Shown piece by piece: positions 34,936 to 45,875 of a DNA stretch of 64,000 bases. The position numbers and the translations under genes were made by a program. How positions within the stretch are numbered: position 1 is the stretch's first letter; each line of letters starts with the position of its first letter. Source of the DNA: Aureobasidium sp. EXF-3400 (Eukaryota > Ascomycota > Dothideomycetes > Dothideales > Saccotheciaceae); the NCBI GenBank assembly GCA_024195585.1, contig SWBL01000075.1:102520-166519 (forward strand), read 5' to 3'. The notes below the pieces were generated by a model that made no database searches, was not told the origin of the DNA, and saw only the letters and a list, made by a program, of their open reading frames with translations.

Positions 34936-37900
34936 CTAAGATTCTTGTGAGAGGATAACAAAGTGCTGTTCCCAAATCCATCCAAGTGAGTTGGTCGGAT
35001 CATCCTGGTTTTTCGCAAGCCAAAGTTCACCCTTTTGTGCGACAACGTCAAACACTTCGCCTTCAACGTACGTCAAGTATGGGTAACCTGCTTCGCGTCT
35101 GGCTCGATCAATGTTGAATTCGAAAAGACTAGCGGCCACGAACATCACAGGCGTATCCATTGGTGCATGCTGCGGCGACATTGGACCAGGACTAACAGGA
35201 GCATCGGACATAGGCATAGCTGAGTTGAACATTCCAGAAAAGCGGGGTTCTTGTTGTTGCTGAGTCTGCGAGCTCACTGCAGAGCCAGGGCGTACACTAG
35301 GGCTACGCTTTGCCGTGTCGAAGCTCATGCGCGAAGACATGCTCTTCAAATCTGCAGGACGCTGGGCAGTTGAAGGTCTGCTGGCAGAGAACGAAGCTTT
35401 GGGTACGACGCTCGGCATACGAGACGGGGGAAGACTGTTGTTTTGGTTCGCACCCACACTAGGAGCGCGACCACGAGTAGACAGGGACGAGCTGGATCGC
35501 ATCCTACCGTAATAGCCTGGCTGACCTGAGTCAGGCATGACCGGAGATGCCATTGCTGAATTGAAAGACTTATTGAAATCAGTAGGTGTGAACAGTGGCT
35601 GGTTTTCGCTACCGATAGACATGGTTCTATGACCATTTGGCAGGATCGAAGGACGTCGTGTGGAAGCTTGAGAGGAGACGGTCTCATCGCCAACCAGAGT
35701 GGTCTGTGGTGACAGAAAATTGAAAGTGTCGGCAAGCAATGCACCATTGCAGACACCAAGCGACAATACCTGCGAGTGAACAAACTCGTACTCTCCAGCA
35801 AATTCCGGTTCGATGTCGGCATAACGGGCGTAGGCAAAGTCAACAACAGGTGCGAGCTTCTCCTTCCACAGCCACCACCATTGAGACTGGAGGTAGACAT
35901 GAGTGTTCAGGCATGCTCTCACCAGCTCCGACTGTAACGTGTAGAGTCGAGGTAAGTCGAGCTTGAGTTGCTCATTGAGCGCTTCATAGACTTCTGCGGC
36001 TTCGGCGGTTTTGGCATCAGGCTTCTGACCTTTTTGCTGCATCGCTTGAAGACGGGCATAATCCGCGACGCGCTTCTTGCGCTTGGCTATCAAGTGTTGA
36101 GGACCAGCATAGAGCTTGAGACACTCGAGCATTGGGTTGACGACGTGTGCCTGCACACGGGCTTTGTGGTCTGGCAGGGCAACGGTACAGAGTTCGTTGA
36201 TGGCAAGAATGAATTTGCGGAACTTGCTCTCGATCTCTGGGCAGTTGTTCGTGTCGCACTCAACGTACTTTTGCAATGCGTCAGCAAATCTCATGAAGTG
36301 AGCGACAGGCTTCTCAAGCTCCTCCAAAGTGTGCTGGATGTCTCGCATGCAGATTTGCAGCTTAAGATAGTGTCCGTTAAGCGCTTGAACTGCCTGGTCA
36401 AACTCCGGGTCCTTGTGGGCTTCCTCTGCTCCGACACGGTCCTTGACAGTATCCTTCTTTGCGAGGAAGACGGCCAGAGCACTGCGAGCGTTGGACTTGG
36501 CACGTTTTCTATGCACTTCTTGCACATATTCCGAACGCTTTTTGGATTCATTGATTCTCTTGCAAACTGCAAGAATACCCTCAAGTGAGTGATCCAACGC
36601 CTTTCGGTCGGGATGGTTCTCGGGCGTACGTCCGACCAAGTCTCCAAGCAGAAGACCATACTTGAGGATGCGTTGCGTGGGTTTCACCAACAATGAATCC
36701 AGATTCCAGGCACCAGTGATGTCGCTGGCCATCTTTTGACACTCGGTAAGCCAAGAGGTCACAAGGGGCTCTGTTTGAATTCTCTTCAAACAATTGTTGG
36801 CGTTCTCGTGGTTTTTTAGGTAGACCTCATAGACGTGCTCCATGCGAGCCATGTGCTTGGCAAAAACGGCACCAATCGTGGTCAATCGATCTTTTTCATC
36901 ATCTATGACCACACTTGACGAATTGCCATCGCTGTTCGAAGTCGAAAAGCTGCCCCTCTTAGGTTGCCAGCGAGAAGACTTGGGGGGAACATAGATAGGT
37001 GCGGCAGCCTTGCGCAATGCATCGTAGAATTCGAGTGAGAACTTCTCGACTTGATCGACATTGCCGAAAAGGGTCTTTCTGTCCTCTACAGATATGATCT
37101 CGCCGACGGTCGCCTTGTAAATGTCCTCAATAATCTTCATGTCTTGGTGGTGGGAGTACTCGGTGTCTATGACCTCCTGAACAATGTGCCTACGCTTGGT
37201 GAGGCGTTCAGTCTCAGGATTAGGAGATGGGGGCATTGTTGAAGGGGGCGGGCCATAGTCGACAGATGGTCGAACAGAGGATGATTGGAACGAGGACATT
37301 GATTGTGAAGGAGGTAAGGGTACCATCTCGGGTTTCATTGATTCCATCGATGGGCGTGCAGGTGTTGAGAAATTCCTGTGGCGTTCGTCTTGTGTCCTCG
37401 ATCGTGCCGAGACTGGGCTGGCCGGATGACTTGTGAACGTAGGTCCGGGAGAAGCATCTGTGAGAATGACCTCAAATGGCGGTTCTTGTGCATTTGCAGG
37501 TGGAGGTGGGGGTGCATGTTCTGGCAACGGAGGCTGAGGTCTTGTGGTGTCCGCAGAAGAATTGGACATGGTAAGTCCAAGCCCAGTGCCCATCGGTATC
37601 TCCGGAAGCCGAAGTCTGTCCGAAGATCTGCTGTTTCGAGATGAAGGCAACGCCTGGTTTAGTGACCCCATCGACAGCTGGCCAATACTTGATCGAGGTG
37701 AGTAGCCATAGTCCTTAGGTGGAGGCGGAGGGCGATAGTCATCATCATCATCATCATCCTCGTTGACTGCTCCAGACGTAGTGTCGGACAGAGCTGGGGT
37801 TGTAGAGCCCACGAATTCTGTAGCGGGCGTACCAAGATCATATTGAGATGCAGGAGTATTGACCATGATGCTAGAAGGCGAGAAAGACTGCAAGTAGGAA

Positions 37901-40392
37901 CTGTCGTTGAGAGCATCCTGAGAAGCTCTGGGAAGACTCGCAGCAGACCGTCTATAGGTAGTGCTGTAGACGATCGCAGTGCCGCGAATCTCCTCTTCTG
38001 GCGTCTCCATGTTTGTGCGATCAGAAGGATTGTATGAATTGGGGGACAGGTATTCGGTCATCGACTTTCTTGGCTGAGGAGAGCCAGCCTGCTCTCGCAG
38101 TATGCTGTCCAAAAGAAATCCTACAGAGTCTGCATCGTTGGCTTCAGCCTTGGAAAGACTAGGGGAAAGTGGCACGACGTGTTGCTGGAAGTCGTGGAGC
38201 ATCTCAGGCGATACGGAGCCGATCTCCTGATACTGGCTGGTGATACGGTCCACGGCCTCACGGGCTTGGCCATGCTCGTTCCAGTCTGGGATAATGGCTA
38301 ACGCTGAAGCCCGGCCCGCACGCTTCGACTGACGTGGAGTCTTGTCTTCATCAGGAATGAGATTTGTCGAGGTTGTGGCTCTGACAAAATCTGATTTCTT
38401 GGGTGTCTCAGGATCCGCCTCTTCCAAATGTGGGACATGCGGTAGTTGACCAATCCAGGGCGAAGAGAGCCCAACCTGAGCAACGTCGCTAGCAAAGCTA
38501 TCTTCATCCGAATCAGGAATGCGATGAGGCACAGGAGCGTGCTGACTGAGGGGTGACGGGGAAGACTCGAGCTGCTCAGAAGCGTGATAAGGTGCTGGGG
38601 AAGACGGCAGGTCAGAAGACCAATCCTCTGTCTGCGTTGCAGGTGCAACATCGTCCTGAAGCACGATATGTATTGAAGCACGATCTCCATTTTCCGAAGG
38701 TGTGAATGAAGAGCCTTCCTCAAAGTCTGTATGCGAGGCGCTTGATACACTTCTCTCCCGCATTCTCATGACCTGGCTGAGAAGCGTTCCCGGTGCCACC
38801 CCTCCAGCCGCATTCTCGCCAGCCAAAGATTCATCACAGCTATCCCCCACAGCCTCCTCTTCCTCTTCGTAGTCGGCCTTGTCGACGAACTTACTTGGGG
38901 GACTAGAATTCAACTCAGAGACAGCAGGGCCATCAGGGCTTTTGACAAGCTTTGATGAGAGTGGTGAATCCTCGTAGTCAACAAATGCGCCAGGGATGTT
39001 GCGTGGAGTGGTTGGAGACAACAGATTGGACGTCTCTGACAGATCGGGATCGGTGTGATCAGCTTCGGTCTGTTCAGTGTCGGTAAATTCCACGTCTGTA
39101 TGCTCGAAGGATGAGTCCATGTCATGGCCGTTGCCACTGTGATCTTCCCGGTCGTCACTAGCCGTGTCATTGACGTTACTTCCGTGTCTTGATTCGCTAC
39201 CGCTCAGACTGCCTCTTCCAGGTGCTTCAACCGAGTTATCGCTGAAGGCACGTTGTATCTTCTCCTTTCGCGCAGCAAGATTTATATTGTCCAGCTCCGG
39301 TATCTTTTTCTTTCTGAATCTCCTAGGGTCGTTGTTCTGCAAGGCAAGCGAAGACTCAAAACGCTGGCCAGATCTAGCACGCGAAGCGGTTGTCGAGGCG
39401 GAAGAAACGGGAGGCCTAGGGCGTGAACTTCTTAGCGGAGGAGACTTTAGAGGAGGGGGTGCATTGATAAAGGCTTTCAGACTATTGCCTACGGGAGCCT
39501 GGCGCTGATGCATTGAAGAATCGTACCGTGTGTTACCGAGAGTGGGCAGGCCTAAAAGATTCGAGCCGAAAGAAGAAGCACGTTGAGACGATGTGTGACG
39601 AGAACGAGGCGATGTGGGAGCAGGGAAATGATTGACTGACTGGCCCATCTGCGAGATATGGCGTGAGGTGGTAGGCGAAAGAGGCTCGACGCTGAGGGAA
39701 CGTCTAGAATTGCTGACAGGAATCCGCGAAGGACTGACCAACGAAGTCGAGGCATTGCGTGGCAGCGAACGATAGGAAACAGGGTAAATCGACAGGGCAG
39801 AGTCAGCTTCAGGTCCGATGAGATCACTACGCACACGCCTGTGGCCGGTGCTAGGACGCGAGCGACTCGAATGTAGAGGAACGGGTAGATGGTACTCGGC
39901 GTTGGAAAGCGATCGCTTGTGAAGTGTCGAAGAATGTGCCGGGGAGGAGCTCAAGCTACCATCAGAACCTCGACGGGTTGCTAGAGAGAAGAGGCTGTCA
40001 TGAGCCGTGTCATGAGGAGCATAGTTTCGTGTACGGGGTTGGTCTGAAGGAAGTGAGGTGGGCGGGCGGATCTTGCTACGGCGAGTGGGACTCTTCAACG
40101 GCGAGATAGTGTCTTGTGGAGTGGTAGAGCGGGTTTGAGAAGAGGAAGTGGTGCGATTTCTGGTGGGCGAGCGCGGCGGGCGCTGGAGACGTGAGCGTGA
40201 AGCGCCTGGTGGGGGTTGTACGGGTTTCTGGTCCTTAGTGGACTGCTGATTGAAACGATTGACCAGATCCTTGATAGATCGTTGGGATGTAGCGGTAGAA
40301 AGCGAGCGCGGCGCATCATGACGGCTGGAAGTTGTCGCAGCTGCGACAGGGTTGGATGCCGCACGTGTGGTTTCGGACGACGGTGGATCCAT
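34936..40392 (-). CDS. Rho guanine-nucleotide exchange factor with DH, BAR and SH3-like regions
   Basis: Intronless, 1818 aa. The first 1050 residues are Ser/Pro-rich and presumably disordered, with an Asp run (about residue 880). The DH (RhoGEF) domain spans about 1065-1270 (RRHIVQEVIDTEYSHHQDMK, LLVKPTQRILKYGLLLGDLV, the conserved helix). A BAR-like helical region follows, about 1300-1540 (HVVNPMLECLKLYAGPQHLI, WWWLWKEKLAPVVDFAY). The last 70 residues read like an SH3 domain (AASLFEFNIDRARREAGYPY, GWIWEQHFVIL). This order matches fungal Gef1/dynamin-binding-protein-like Cdc42 GEFs, which couple polarity to membrane curvature at growth tips. There is no PH domain; the BAR-like region takes its place. 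The same frame stays open after the stop. Confidence 0.9.
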   Translation of the reverse strand: MDPPSSETTRAASNPVAAATTSSRHDAPRSLSTATSQRSIKDLVNRFNQQSTKDQKPVQPPPGASRSRLQRPPRSPTRNRTTSSSQTRSTTPQDTISPLKSPTRRSKIRPPTSLPSDQPRTRNYAPHDTAHDSLFSLATRRGSDGSLSSSPAHSSTLHKRSLSNAEYHLPVPLHSSRSRPSTGHRRVRSDLIGPEADSALSIYPVSYRSLPRNASTSLVSPSRIPVSNSRRSLSVEPLSPTTSRHISQMGQSVNHFPAPTSPRSRHTSSQRASSFGSNLLGLPTLGNTRYDSSMHQRQAPVGNSLKAFINAPPPLKSPPLRSSRPRPPVSSASTTASRARSGQRFESSLALQNNDPRRFRKKKIPELDNINLAARKEKIQRAFSDNSVEAPGRGSLSGSESRHGSNVNDTASDDREDHSGNGHDMDSSFEHTDVEFTDTEQTEADHTDPDLSETSNLLSPTTPRNIPGAFVDYEDSPLSSKLVKSPDGPAVSELNSSPPSKFVDKADYEEEEEAVGDSCDESLAGENAAGGVAPGTLLSQVMRMRERSVSSASHTDFEEGSSFTPSENGDRASIHIVLQDDVAPATQTEDWSSDLPSSPAPYHASEQLESSPSPLSQHAPVPHRIPDSDEDSFASDVAQVGLSSPWIGQLPHVPHLEEADPETPKKSDFVRATTSTNLIPDEDKTPRQSKRAGRASALAIIPDWNEHGQAREAVDRITSQYQEIGSVSPEMLHDFQQHVVPLSPSLSKAEANDADSVGFLLDSILREQAGSPQPRKSMTEYLSPNSYNPSDRTNMETPEEEIRGTAIVYSTTYRRSAASLPRASQDALNDSSYLQSFSPSSIMVNTPASQYDLGTPATEFVGSTTPALSDTTSGAVNEDDDDDDDYRPPPPPKDYGYSPRSSIGQLSMGSLNQALPSSRNSRSSDRLRLPEIPMGTGLGLTMSNSSADTTRPQPPLPEHAPPPPPANAQEPPFEVILTDASPGPTFTSHPASPVSARSRTQDERHRNFSTPARPSMESMKPEMVPLPPSQSMSSFQSSSVRPSVDYGPPPSTMPPSPNPETERLTKRRHIVQEVIDTEYSHHQDMKIIEDIYKATVGEIISVEDRKTLFGNVDQVEKFSLEFYDALRKAAAPIYVPPKSSRWQPKRGSFSTSNSDGNSSSVVIDDEKDRLTTIGAVFAKHMARMEHVYEVYLKNHENANNCLKRIQTEPLVTSWLTECQKMASDITGAWNLDSLLVKPTQRILKYGLLLGDLVGRTPENHPDRKALDHSLEGILAVCKRINESKKRSEYVQEVHRKRAKSNARSALAVFLAKKDTVKDRVGAEEAHKDPEFDQAVQALNGHYLKLQICMRDIQHTLEELEKPVAHFMRFADALQKYVECDTNNCPEIESKFRKFILAINELCTVALPDHKARVQAHVVNPMLECLKLYAGPQHLIAKRKKRVADYARLQAMQQKGQKPDAKTAEAAEVYEALNEQLKLDLPRLYTLQSELVRACLNTHVYLQSQWWWLWKEKLAPVVDFAYARYADIEPEFAGEYEFVHSQVLSLGVCNGALLADTFNFLSPQTTLVGDETVSSQASTRRPSILPNGHRTMSIGSENQPLFTPTDFNKSFNSAMASPVMPDSGQPGYYGRMRSSSSLSTRGRAPSVGANQNNSLPPSRMPSVVPKASFSASRPSTAQRPADLKSMSSRMSFDTAKRSPSVRPGSAVSSQTQQQQEPRFSGMFNSAMPMSDAPVSPGPMSPQHAPMDTPVMFVAASLFEFNIDRARREAGYPYLTYVEGEVFDVVAQKGELWLAKNQDDPTNSLGWIWEQHFVILSQES
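37739..37758. repeat. ATC triplet run inside the RhoGEF gene
   Basis: Encodes the Asp run of the disordered region; length may vary between strains. Confidence 0.7.
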
Positions 40393-41618
40393 CGCGTCGT
40401 GGTTCGAGGTGGTTGACCAGGGCAGAAACGGGGGCAGTTGCTATAGCGGCGCCAGGTGCATTGCTTTCTGCTCAGCGGATGCTCATGGCAGGATGGCAGC
40501 ACAAGAAGCGTGTGCAGACGTGTGCGCGGGCGTGAGCGGTGGATAAGAAGGGGGCTGTTTGCTCCGATGTTGTGTTTGTAAAGCCTTCACGGCCTGCTCG
40601 ACGATGATGTAGTCTACCGCGTGGGCGGCGTCACTCGCATTTGCTTTTGTAGGTGGGCGGAGGGTTGGTGTTTGGTGTTCCTTGTCCCCTTGGTCTCGTG
40701 GGTGGTCGTCGGCAGAAAGTATAACTTGTCGGAGGTTGCACGACGGCGGTCGTCAGTCGTCCGGCTTTAGACGAATTACAGAGGGCAAGAACGGCTGCTC
40801 TTGCCTGATGCCAGCGCACTTGCCTTTACTCTGTCACCACAAACGGCTGCTTGGCCGCCCGAAGAAGCCTGGAAACTACCGCTCATGCCATGTCAAGCCT
40901 GTCCACCCGTGCGCCCCCAGTGCTGTCATCTATCAAAATCAATCAATTTTCATTTCCTTGTACCATGCACCCGAGACATCTTGGTCCACTGCCCCTACTT
41001 CCATCCACATTCTGCATCTCGAATTACTGCCTCAACCTCTACCAAGTAGTCTTGCTTCATCCGAAGCATTCGGCATTCACCCCGTCTGTTACAAACTCCG
41101 CGTTTCACTTCCTCTGCCAAACTCTGGCCTGTTTGCTCTTTCCCTGTGTCGGGTAACCCTGGACCCTCAGGCCTTGTACAACTCAAACAACCATCTGCTT
41201 GTGATAGCTTGCTTCCTGACTTTCCTGTTTTTGACACATATCGTGTGCCAAGGGTGTTTCTTTTGTACTCCGGTGACTTCGACCAAATCTCGTTCGCGCG
41301 AAGCTGAACACTTGCGTGTCGACTTTCATGACTCGAAGTTAAAATGTTTAACGTTCCTATAGTCCCTGCGGCAAGCCACTAGTGTTGGAGAGATGCTTCG
41401 AAGGCACCTCGCCTCCATCCGCTGTCGGGGATTTTGTTCCCAGTCTGTCTTGCAAAATTGCATGCTTTCGACAACTATTCTGTTGTCTAAATAGAGCAGA
41501 ATGACGATGCAATGTGTATACAATCCAGTGTCTAGAAGAAAGTTGTTGGACTAATTCTACTCGAATGTAACCGACTCTTGGAAACGCCATATTCCTCGCC
41601 TCGAGCCTCCTGCATACT
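40393..41618. other. Intergenic, long 5' region of the RhoGEF gene
   Basis: About 1.2 kb between the NAD synthetase stop and the RhoGEF start, rich in C/T runs on the plus strand. Open frames exist but none shows protein-like features. Likely a long promoter and 5' untranslated region. Confidence 0.5.
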
Positions 41619-43730
41619 TCATTTCTTTTCTGCGCCGCTAGCTTCTCCGGCTTCCATCATCTTGAGCTCGTTCTCAATCTTTCTGTGCGCAAACGTAAAG
41701 CGTGGATACAGGAATGGACGAAGATCGTAGCGGTTGTCATCAGGCGCATATTGCTCGGCGTAATATGCTGGCGTGATGGTCGTCATTTTGTGTCTGTTCA
41801 CGGCGTAGTAATACATGAAGTCGCGGACCTTCTTGTACACCTCCCGAGGGGTGTGCTGGTCCTGCCAGTCTACACAGAGCTTCTCCCACATTGAGTAGAC
41901 CCCGAATTTGCGGACCTTTCTGAGATAGCCGTAAACCGATAGTTCTTTGTATGTCATTCCCATATCGACTTCATCGGACTGGACGTAGTCGCTTGTGATG
42001 GGTTCCAGCTCAGCAGTGGGAGTCGCGTCAATGAATTCTTGCAGGATCGGCAGCTCGAATGCATGTTCTGCCCATGCTATGAAGCGAATCAAGTCTGTCT
42101 TGCTGATGCCACCGATGGGGTTGATGTCTGCGCTGCTGCAATCGTATTTGGTGAGATAACCACGAAGTGCTTCATCCACATTGGCTGACCCGAGGACTAA
42201 CAAGCCTCCTGTACGTCCCTGAGTGGTAGGCAGAAGTTGGCCAAATGCATACGATAGAATCATTCTCGTACGGCTCTGGAAGTTTTGTAGTGCAAGGTTT
42301 TCTGCCTGACTTCCTCCATGAACCTTGAACCTGGGTTCAAAGTTGAGAGTGGTAGAGACAAGGTGTTTGACGGCATTGAAAACTTCGTCGATGTTGCAAT
42401 CAATGTGGTGAGCACCTATTGCCTTGGCAAGTTTCTCAGCACGACTACGGGTCTCTTTGCTGGATTGCTCTTTCATGCCCATGAAAGCAGAAGAGAACCC
42501 TCTACCGCAAAAGTCCTGAGCTGACATCTTGGTTACATCGTCGTTGGAACAGAGACGAGATGCGTCTCTGATGACCTGTTCGTCACCTTCCTTGATAGCT
42601 GCTACAACCAGCCTGCACATAGAGAACACGATGGTTGCAGTTGCACAAGAATCAATGCCACCACTAAGAGGCACAAAGCAGCCCGCGGCTCCAGATCTGC
42701 GTAGATAGTCCCAGAGCCAACAAGCGGGACCAAGAGCAATCTCTTCTTCTGGCTTGTGATAGCGAGGTTCAATCATCTTTGCGATTCGAAGGTTGAGGTT
42801 GGACTGACTCTTCTGAGTCATGGCAAAATCAATTTTGACACGCTTGAATTCGTGAGCCTTCATTGCCTGCATTCCCCTGCTACGAGATTGGCGTGCGGAC
42901 CAGATGTCATCAAGGTCGACAGTAGATGTGATGACTTCAACGTCACGGAGAGAAAACTGACTACCCTGAGCGACCGTCTGTCCATTGATGGCAATAAGGG
43001 AACAACCATCATAGTACAGGCGATCACCATCACAGCCTCTCTGGTTCGAGTACATGTAGACTCCGCCCGACTTGGAGGCATTCGTGATCAGGTTGATGCG
43101 TGTGTCAAGCTTACGCAATTCATGGTGAGAACCGCTAGAGTTGAGGATGATCTCGGCGCCATTGAGAGAATACTGTATGTGAGGCGAGTCGGGTGTCCAC
43201 AGCTCCTCGCAAAGTTCGGAAGCGAATGTAGCATCCAAGGTTTGGAAGATGATGTCTCCGATGGGTACTTCGGTCTGTCCAGTGATTTCTTGGATCTCGA
43301 GCGGCAGCGTATAGGTATCGACACGGTATCTGGTCCAGGGAGTAAAGTAACGCATCTCCCGATAGTTGCCATCGTTGCAGAGGTCAATCTTGGGTCTGAT
43401 AGCCAGGATTTTACCATTCAATGCAAGCACTCTAGCATTGTGAGGAACATCGTTGTGACGAACAGGCAGACCCAGATCGATGATGATGTCCTGAGCTTCG
43501 GAAGACTTTATGATCTCAGACGCAACCTCCCAGGAATGTGAGAAAGTATCAAGCTCCTGGAAGTGGTCAAGTAAGCCGTAACCTGGGATGCAGAGCTCTG
43601 GAGTGAGTATCAACTTGGATCCGGCTGCCTTAGCCCGGCGGATAGCTTCCAGGATGCGATCCCGATTGCCATCGAAATCAAGTGCCCATTGATTCAGTTG
43701 ACAAGTTGAGATAGTAGCCAAGCGACCCAT
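41619..43730 (-). CDS. QNS1: Glutamine-dependent NAD+ synthetase
   Basis: Intronless, 703 aa from MGRLATISTCQLNQWALDFD; an ATG 11 codons upstream is possible but the chosen start matches the family. The N-terminal nitrilase-type glutaminase domain has its catalytic Glu in ILTPELCIPGYG and Cys in ASELCEELWTPDSPH. The C-terminal synthetase domain carries the ATP loop VPLSGGIDSCATATIVF. The enzyme converts deamido-NAD to NAD+ with ATP, ammonia being channelled from glutamine. Full length, with no break. Confidence 0.96.
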   Translation of the reverse strand: MGRLATISTCQLNQWALDFDGNRDRILEAIRRAKAAGSKLILTPELCIPGYGLLDHFQELDTFSHSWEVASEIIKSSEAQDIIIDLGLPVRHNDVPHNARVLALNGKILAIRPKIDLCNDGNYREMRYFTPWTRYRVDTYTLPLEIQEITGQTEVPIGDIIFQTLDATFASELCEELWTPDSPHIQYSLNGAEIILNSSGSHHELRKLDTRINLITNASKSGGVYMYSNQRGCDGDRLYYDGCSLIAINGQTVAQGSQFSLRDVEVITSTVDLDDIWSARQSRSRGMQAMKAHEFKRVKIDFAMTQKSQSNLNLRIAKMIEPRYHKPEEEIALGPACWLWDYLRRSGAAGCFVPLSGGIDSCATATIVFSMCRLVVAAIKEGDEQVIRDASRLCSNDDVTKMSAQDFCGRGFSSAFMGMKEQSSKETRSRAEKLAKAIGAHHIDCNIDEVFNAVKHLVSTTLNFEPRFKVHGGSQAENLALQNFQSRTRMILSYAFGQLLPTTQGRTGGLLVLGSANVDEALRGYLTKYDCSSADINPIGGISKTDLIRFIAWAEHAFELPILQEFIDATPTAELEPITSDYVQSDEVDMGMTYKELSVYGYLRKVRKFGVYSMWEKLCVDWQDQHTPREVYKKVRDFMYYYAVNRHKMTTITPAYYAEQYAPDDNRYDLRPFLYPRFTFAHRKIENELKMMEAGEASGAEKK

Positions 43731-45217
43731 GGTGGGAGGATTATGTGTTGTGTAAGGGGCCAAGAGTCGTTCGCGATGGAATAGCTTTGTAGGAGCTGTG
43801 ACTCTTGACGTTGTGATTTACACAGTGAAAGCCGCAAATTTCACGTCATGGCTTCGACTTATCGCGCAAACGATCAACATATCTTTATTCACTTGGGAAA
43901 ACGCTCTCAGACGTATGTTAATTCACATGGTTACATATTCAAGGCTCTTCAAAGCCAACAATCATTTCTTGCGAGTGTCGGGCTCTTCGATTTGTGCCTC
44001 TTGGACGAGGGTCGTTGGCCCTCGGCCGGATGTACCACCACAGTGCTCCGGCTTGGCTCAAGAACACCCGACAGATAATTGCAGATCGCAAAACCAAAAA
44101 AGGCATGTTCCTCGGAGCAAGAGCCAATTGTTTTGCCAAGAACCTCCCGGCAATAGACATTGGTGCCAATGTGCTAAGGACCGCGGCGAAGGCAAGAATA
44201 TTGAGTGTCTGAGTGCTGTCGCGGCTTTTTTCGAAAGACGCGATGAAGGCTGGGAGGTTAAACCGGCTAGAGTGGTCGAAATGCATGTTTCTTGCATGCT
44301 TCAAACCTTACCGATGCATCAAGTTGACAGAGCCGTTTCAGCCCACAGTTTTTCTACAATTGGTGGAAGTTGGCTTGCAGCGCTTGCATTAGAAATGACA
44401 GCTGTGCAACATGATGCATGATGCGTAACAAAAGGCTTGACCTCGGTCATTCATTAATTGTCACACAAGAAGAGGATCGGGTGGATAGAACCGATCAGAA
44501 AAGTAGAGCTCTGAGCTCTGAGCCGCAAACACCAGCAACTGCCCCGCGTCTGGAAGTTGGACAGAGCTAAGGCAACTTTGCGCGATAAAGAGTGCCAAGT
44601 CCAGGACCGAGGTGCAGATCAATTGGCGAAGAAACAGGATAAAGTTCATGCAAGGCGAGCGGGATAGATGGTAAAATGGCCGGGGGTGTCACGTCGTCGA
44701 GCTATCAGAGGCAGACACCCTAGACTGCTTGGTATGATTGCTCTTATATTGCGATAGCGATGAAAGGGGAGAGACCGGTGACAGCGAACAGTTTCATTAC
44801 CAGAACTAGAGATGGCAAGAGCCCAAGACAGGTAGAAGAAGATGAGGGCGGAGATGAGAATAGATGAGGTTTAGGTTAGCGTGAATGGTGGTTGCCACGG
44901 GCCGGCAAGAAACAGCGCGCGCGCGGCTTCCACGCCGCCGGATTGTTCCTGCCCTCTTGGTGTATTTATGTCTGTTGGCCCCAGCGACCATTCTCTTCCT
45001 TCCTCTCCGTCCCAAACAGCACCCCATTGCATTTCTGCCTCTGTAAAAAGACGACAGCAAAACATTGACTCTTAATCACAAAGTAAGAATCTCTTGATCC
45101 GAGCGCTTGCACATCATCCATGTTGGTTACATTACTCGCATGGACGCGCAATCCTCCATGTGTGCCCCAGAGCTGTCGCATCTAACGCTTGAGCCTGTGT
45201 AGATCTTCGTTGCAAAC
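43731..45217. other. Intergenic region with one doubtful small frame
   Basis: About 1.5 kb divergent region between NAD synthetase and the GPI wall-protein gene. Apart from the minus-strand frame at 43939-44286, nothing coding-like is seen. A short alternating GC stretch lies near 44920. Confidence 0.45.
43939..44286 (-). CDS. Possible small membrane protein
   Basis: 115 aa open frame from an ATG at 44286. Two hydrophobic segments are visible: LNILAFAAVLSTLAPMSIAG and FLVLRSAIICRVFLSQAGAL, followed by a basic tail (RPRGTNRRAR). It lacks a recognised family and conserved motif. A plus-strand frame overlaps but begins without an ATG. It could be chance or an exon of a larger gene. Confidence 0.25.
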   Translation of the reverse strand: MHFDHSSRFNLPAFIASFEKSRDSTQTLNILAFAAVLSTLAPMSIAGRFLAKQLALAPRNMPFLVLRSAIICRVFLSQAGALWWYIRPRANDPRPRGTNRRARHSQEMIVGFEEP

Positions 45218-45875
45218 ATGCTCTACTCCACCATCTTCTTCGCCGCCTCGGCCTTCACTGGCCTTGCCGCCGCTCAGGTCCAGACTGGCAACTACACCAT
45301 CGACCCCAACTCTGTCGATTCCACCACCAGAGCCAGCTGGTGCCGTGCCGAGTTCAACACCTGCAATACTCTTTGCGGCAGTGGTGGTTTCAAGACCAAC
45401 TCTTGCGATAACGTCAGTACCATGTTGTCTGCAGTTCCGAACGTAGTGCTGATTTTGTCTATAGAACTCTCTCATGTACAGCTGCGTCTGCAACAGCGGT
45501 CTCACCCCCGACATGTCTGAGTACGGGAGCACCGTCCCTACCTACGAGTGCCAGACATACAAGGGCCAGTGCCTTCAGAACAACGCTGGCAACATCACTG
45601 CCCAGGACCTGTGCCAGAAGATCACTTGCGCCAGCCAGACTGCCTCCAACCTCGTCTCTTCGTCTACCATGGCCTCGAGCTCGAGCTCTGCTGCTTCCAG
45701 CGCCTCCAGCGCCGCTGCTAGCGCTACTTCCGCTACTTCCGCTATGGCTACTGGCTCGCAGACCGCAGCCTCCAGCGCCGCCAGCGCCACCCACACTGGT
45801 GCTGCCAACGCTCTCAGCATTGCCAACGGTGCTCTTGTTGGCTCCCTGTTCGGTGTCTTTGCCTACGTTCTGTAA
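45218..45875 (+). CDS. GPI-anchored Cys-rich cell-wall protein
   Basis: Exons 45218-45412 and 45465-45875 (GTCAGT...TATAG), 201 aa. Signal peptide MLYSTIFFAASAFTGLAAAQ, then a domain with ten cysteines (about residues 40-125: WCRAEFNTCNTLCG, YSCVCNSG, QGxCLQ-type pairs) resembling the DUF7707 family of small fungal wall proteins. A Ser/Ala/Thr-rich stalk follows, ending in a hydrophobic tail (GALVGSLFGVFAYVL) typical of GPI attachment. Likely displayed on the plasma membrane or wall; the molecular role is unknown. Confidence 0.85.

Noticed and set aside
2705..40392. Reassignment of TAG to a sense codon in this organism
   Set aside because: Several intact genes (CobW-type, TERT, TBC, O-methyltransferase) end naturally in TAG, so the few in-frame TAGs are better explained as mutations, introns or readthrough.
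34936..40392. Open frames on the opposite strand of the RhoGEF gene and in its other frames
   Set aside because: They are shadows of Ser/Pro-rich coding DNA and carry no motif.
43798..44421. Plus-strand open frame of about 200 codons
   Set aside because: Starts without ATG, has no domain and overlaps the promoter of NAD synthetase.
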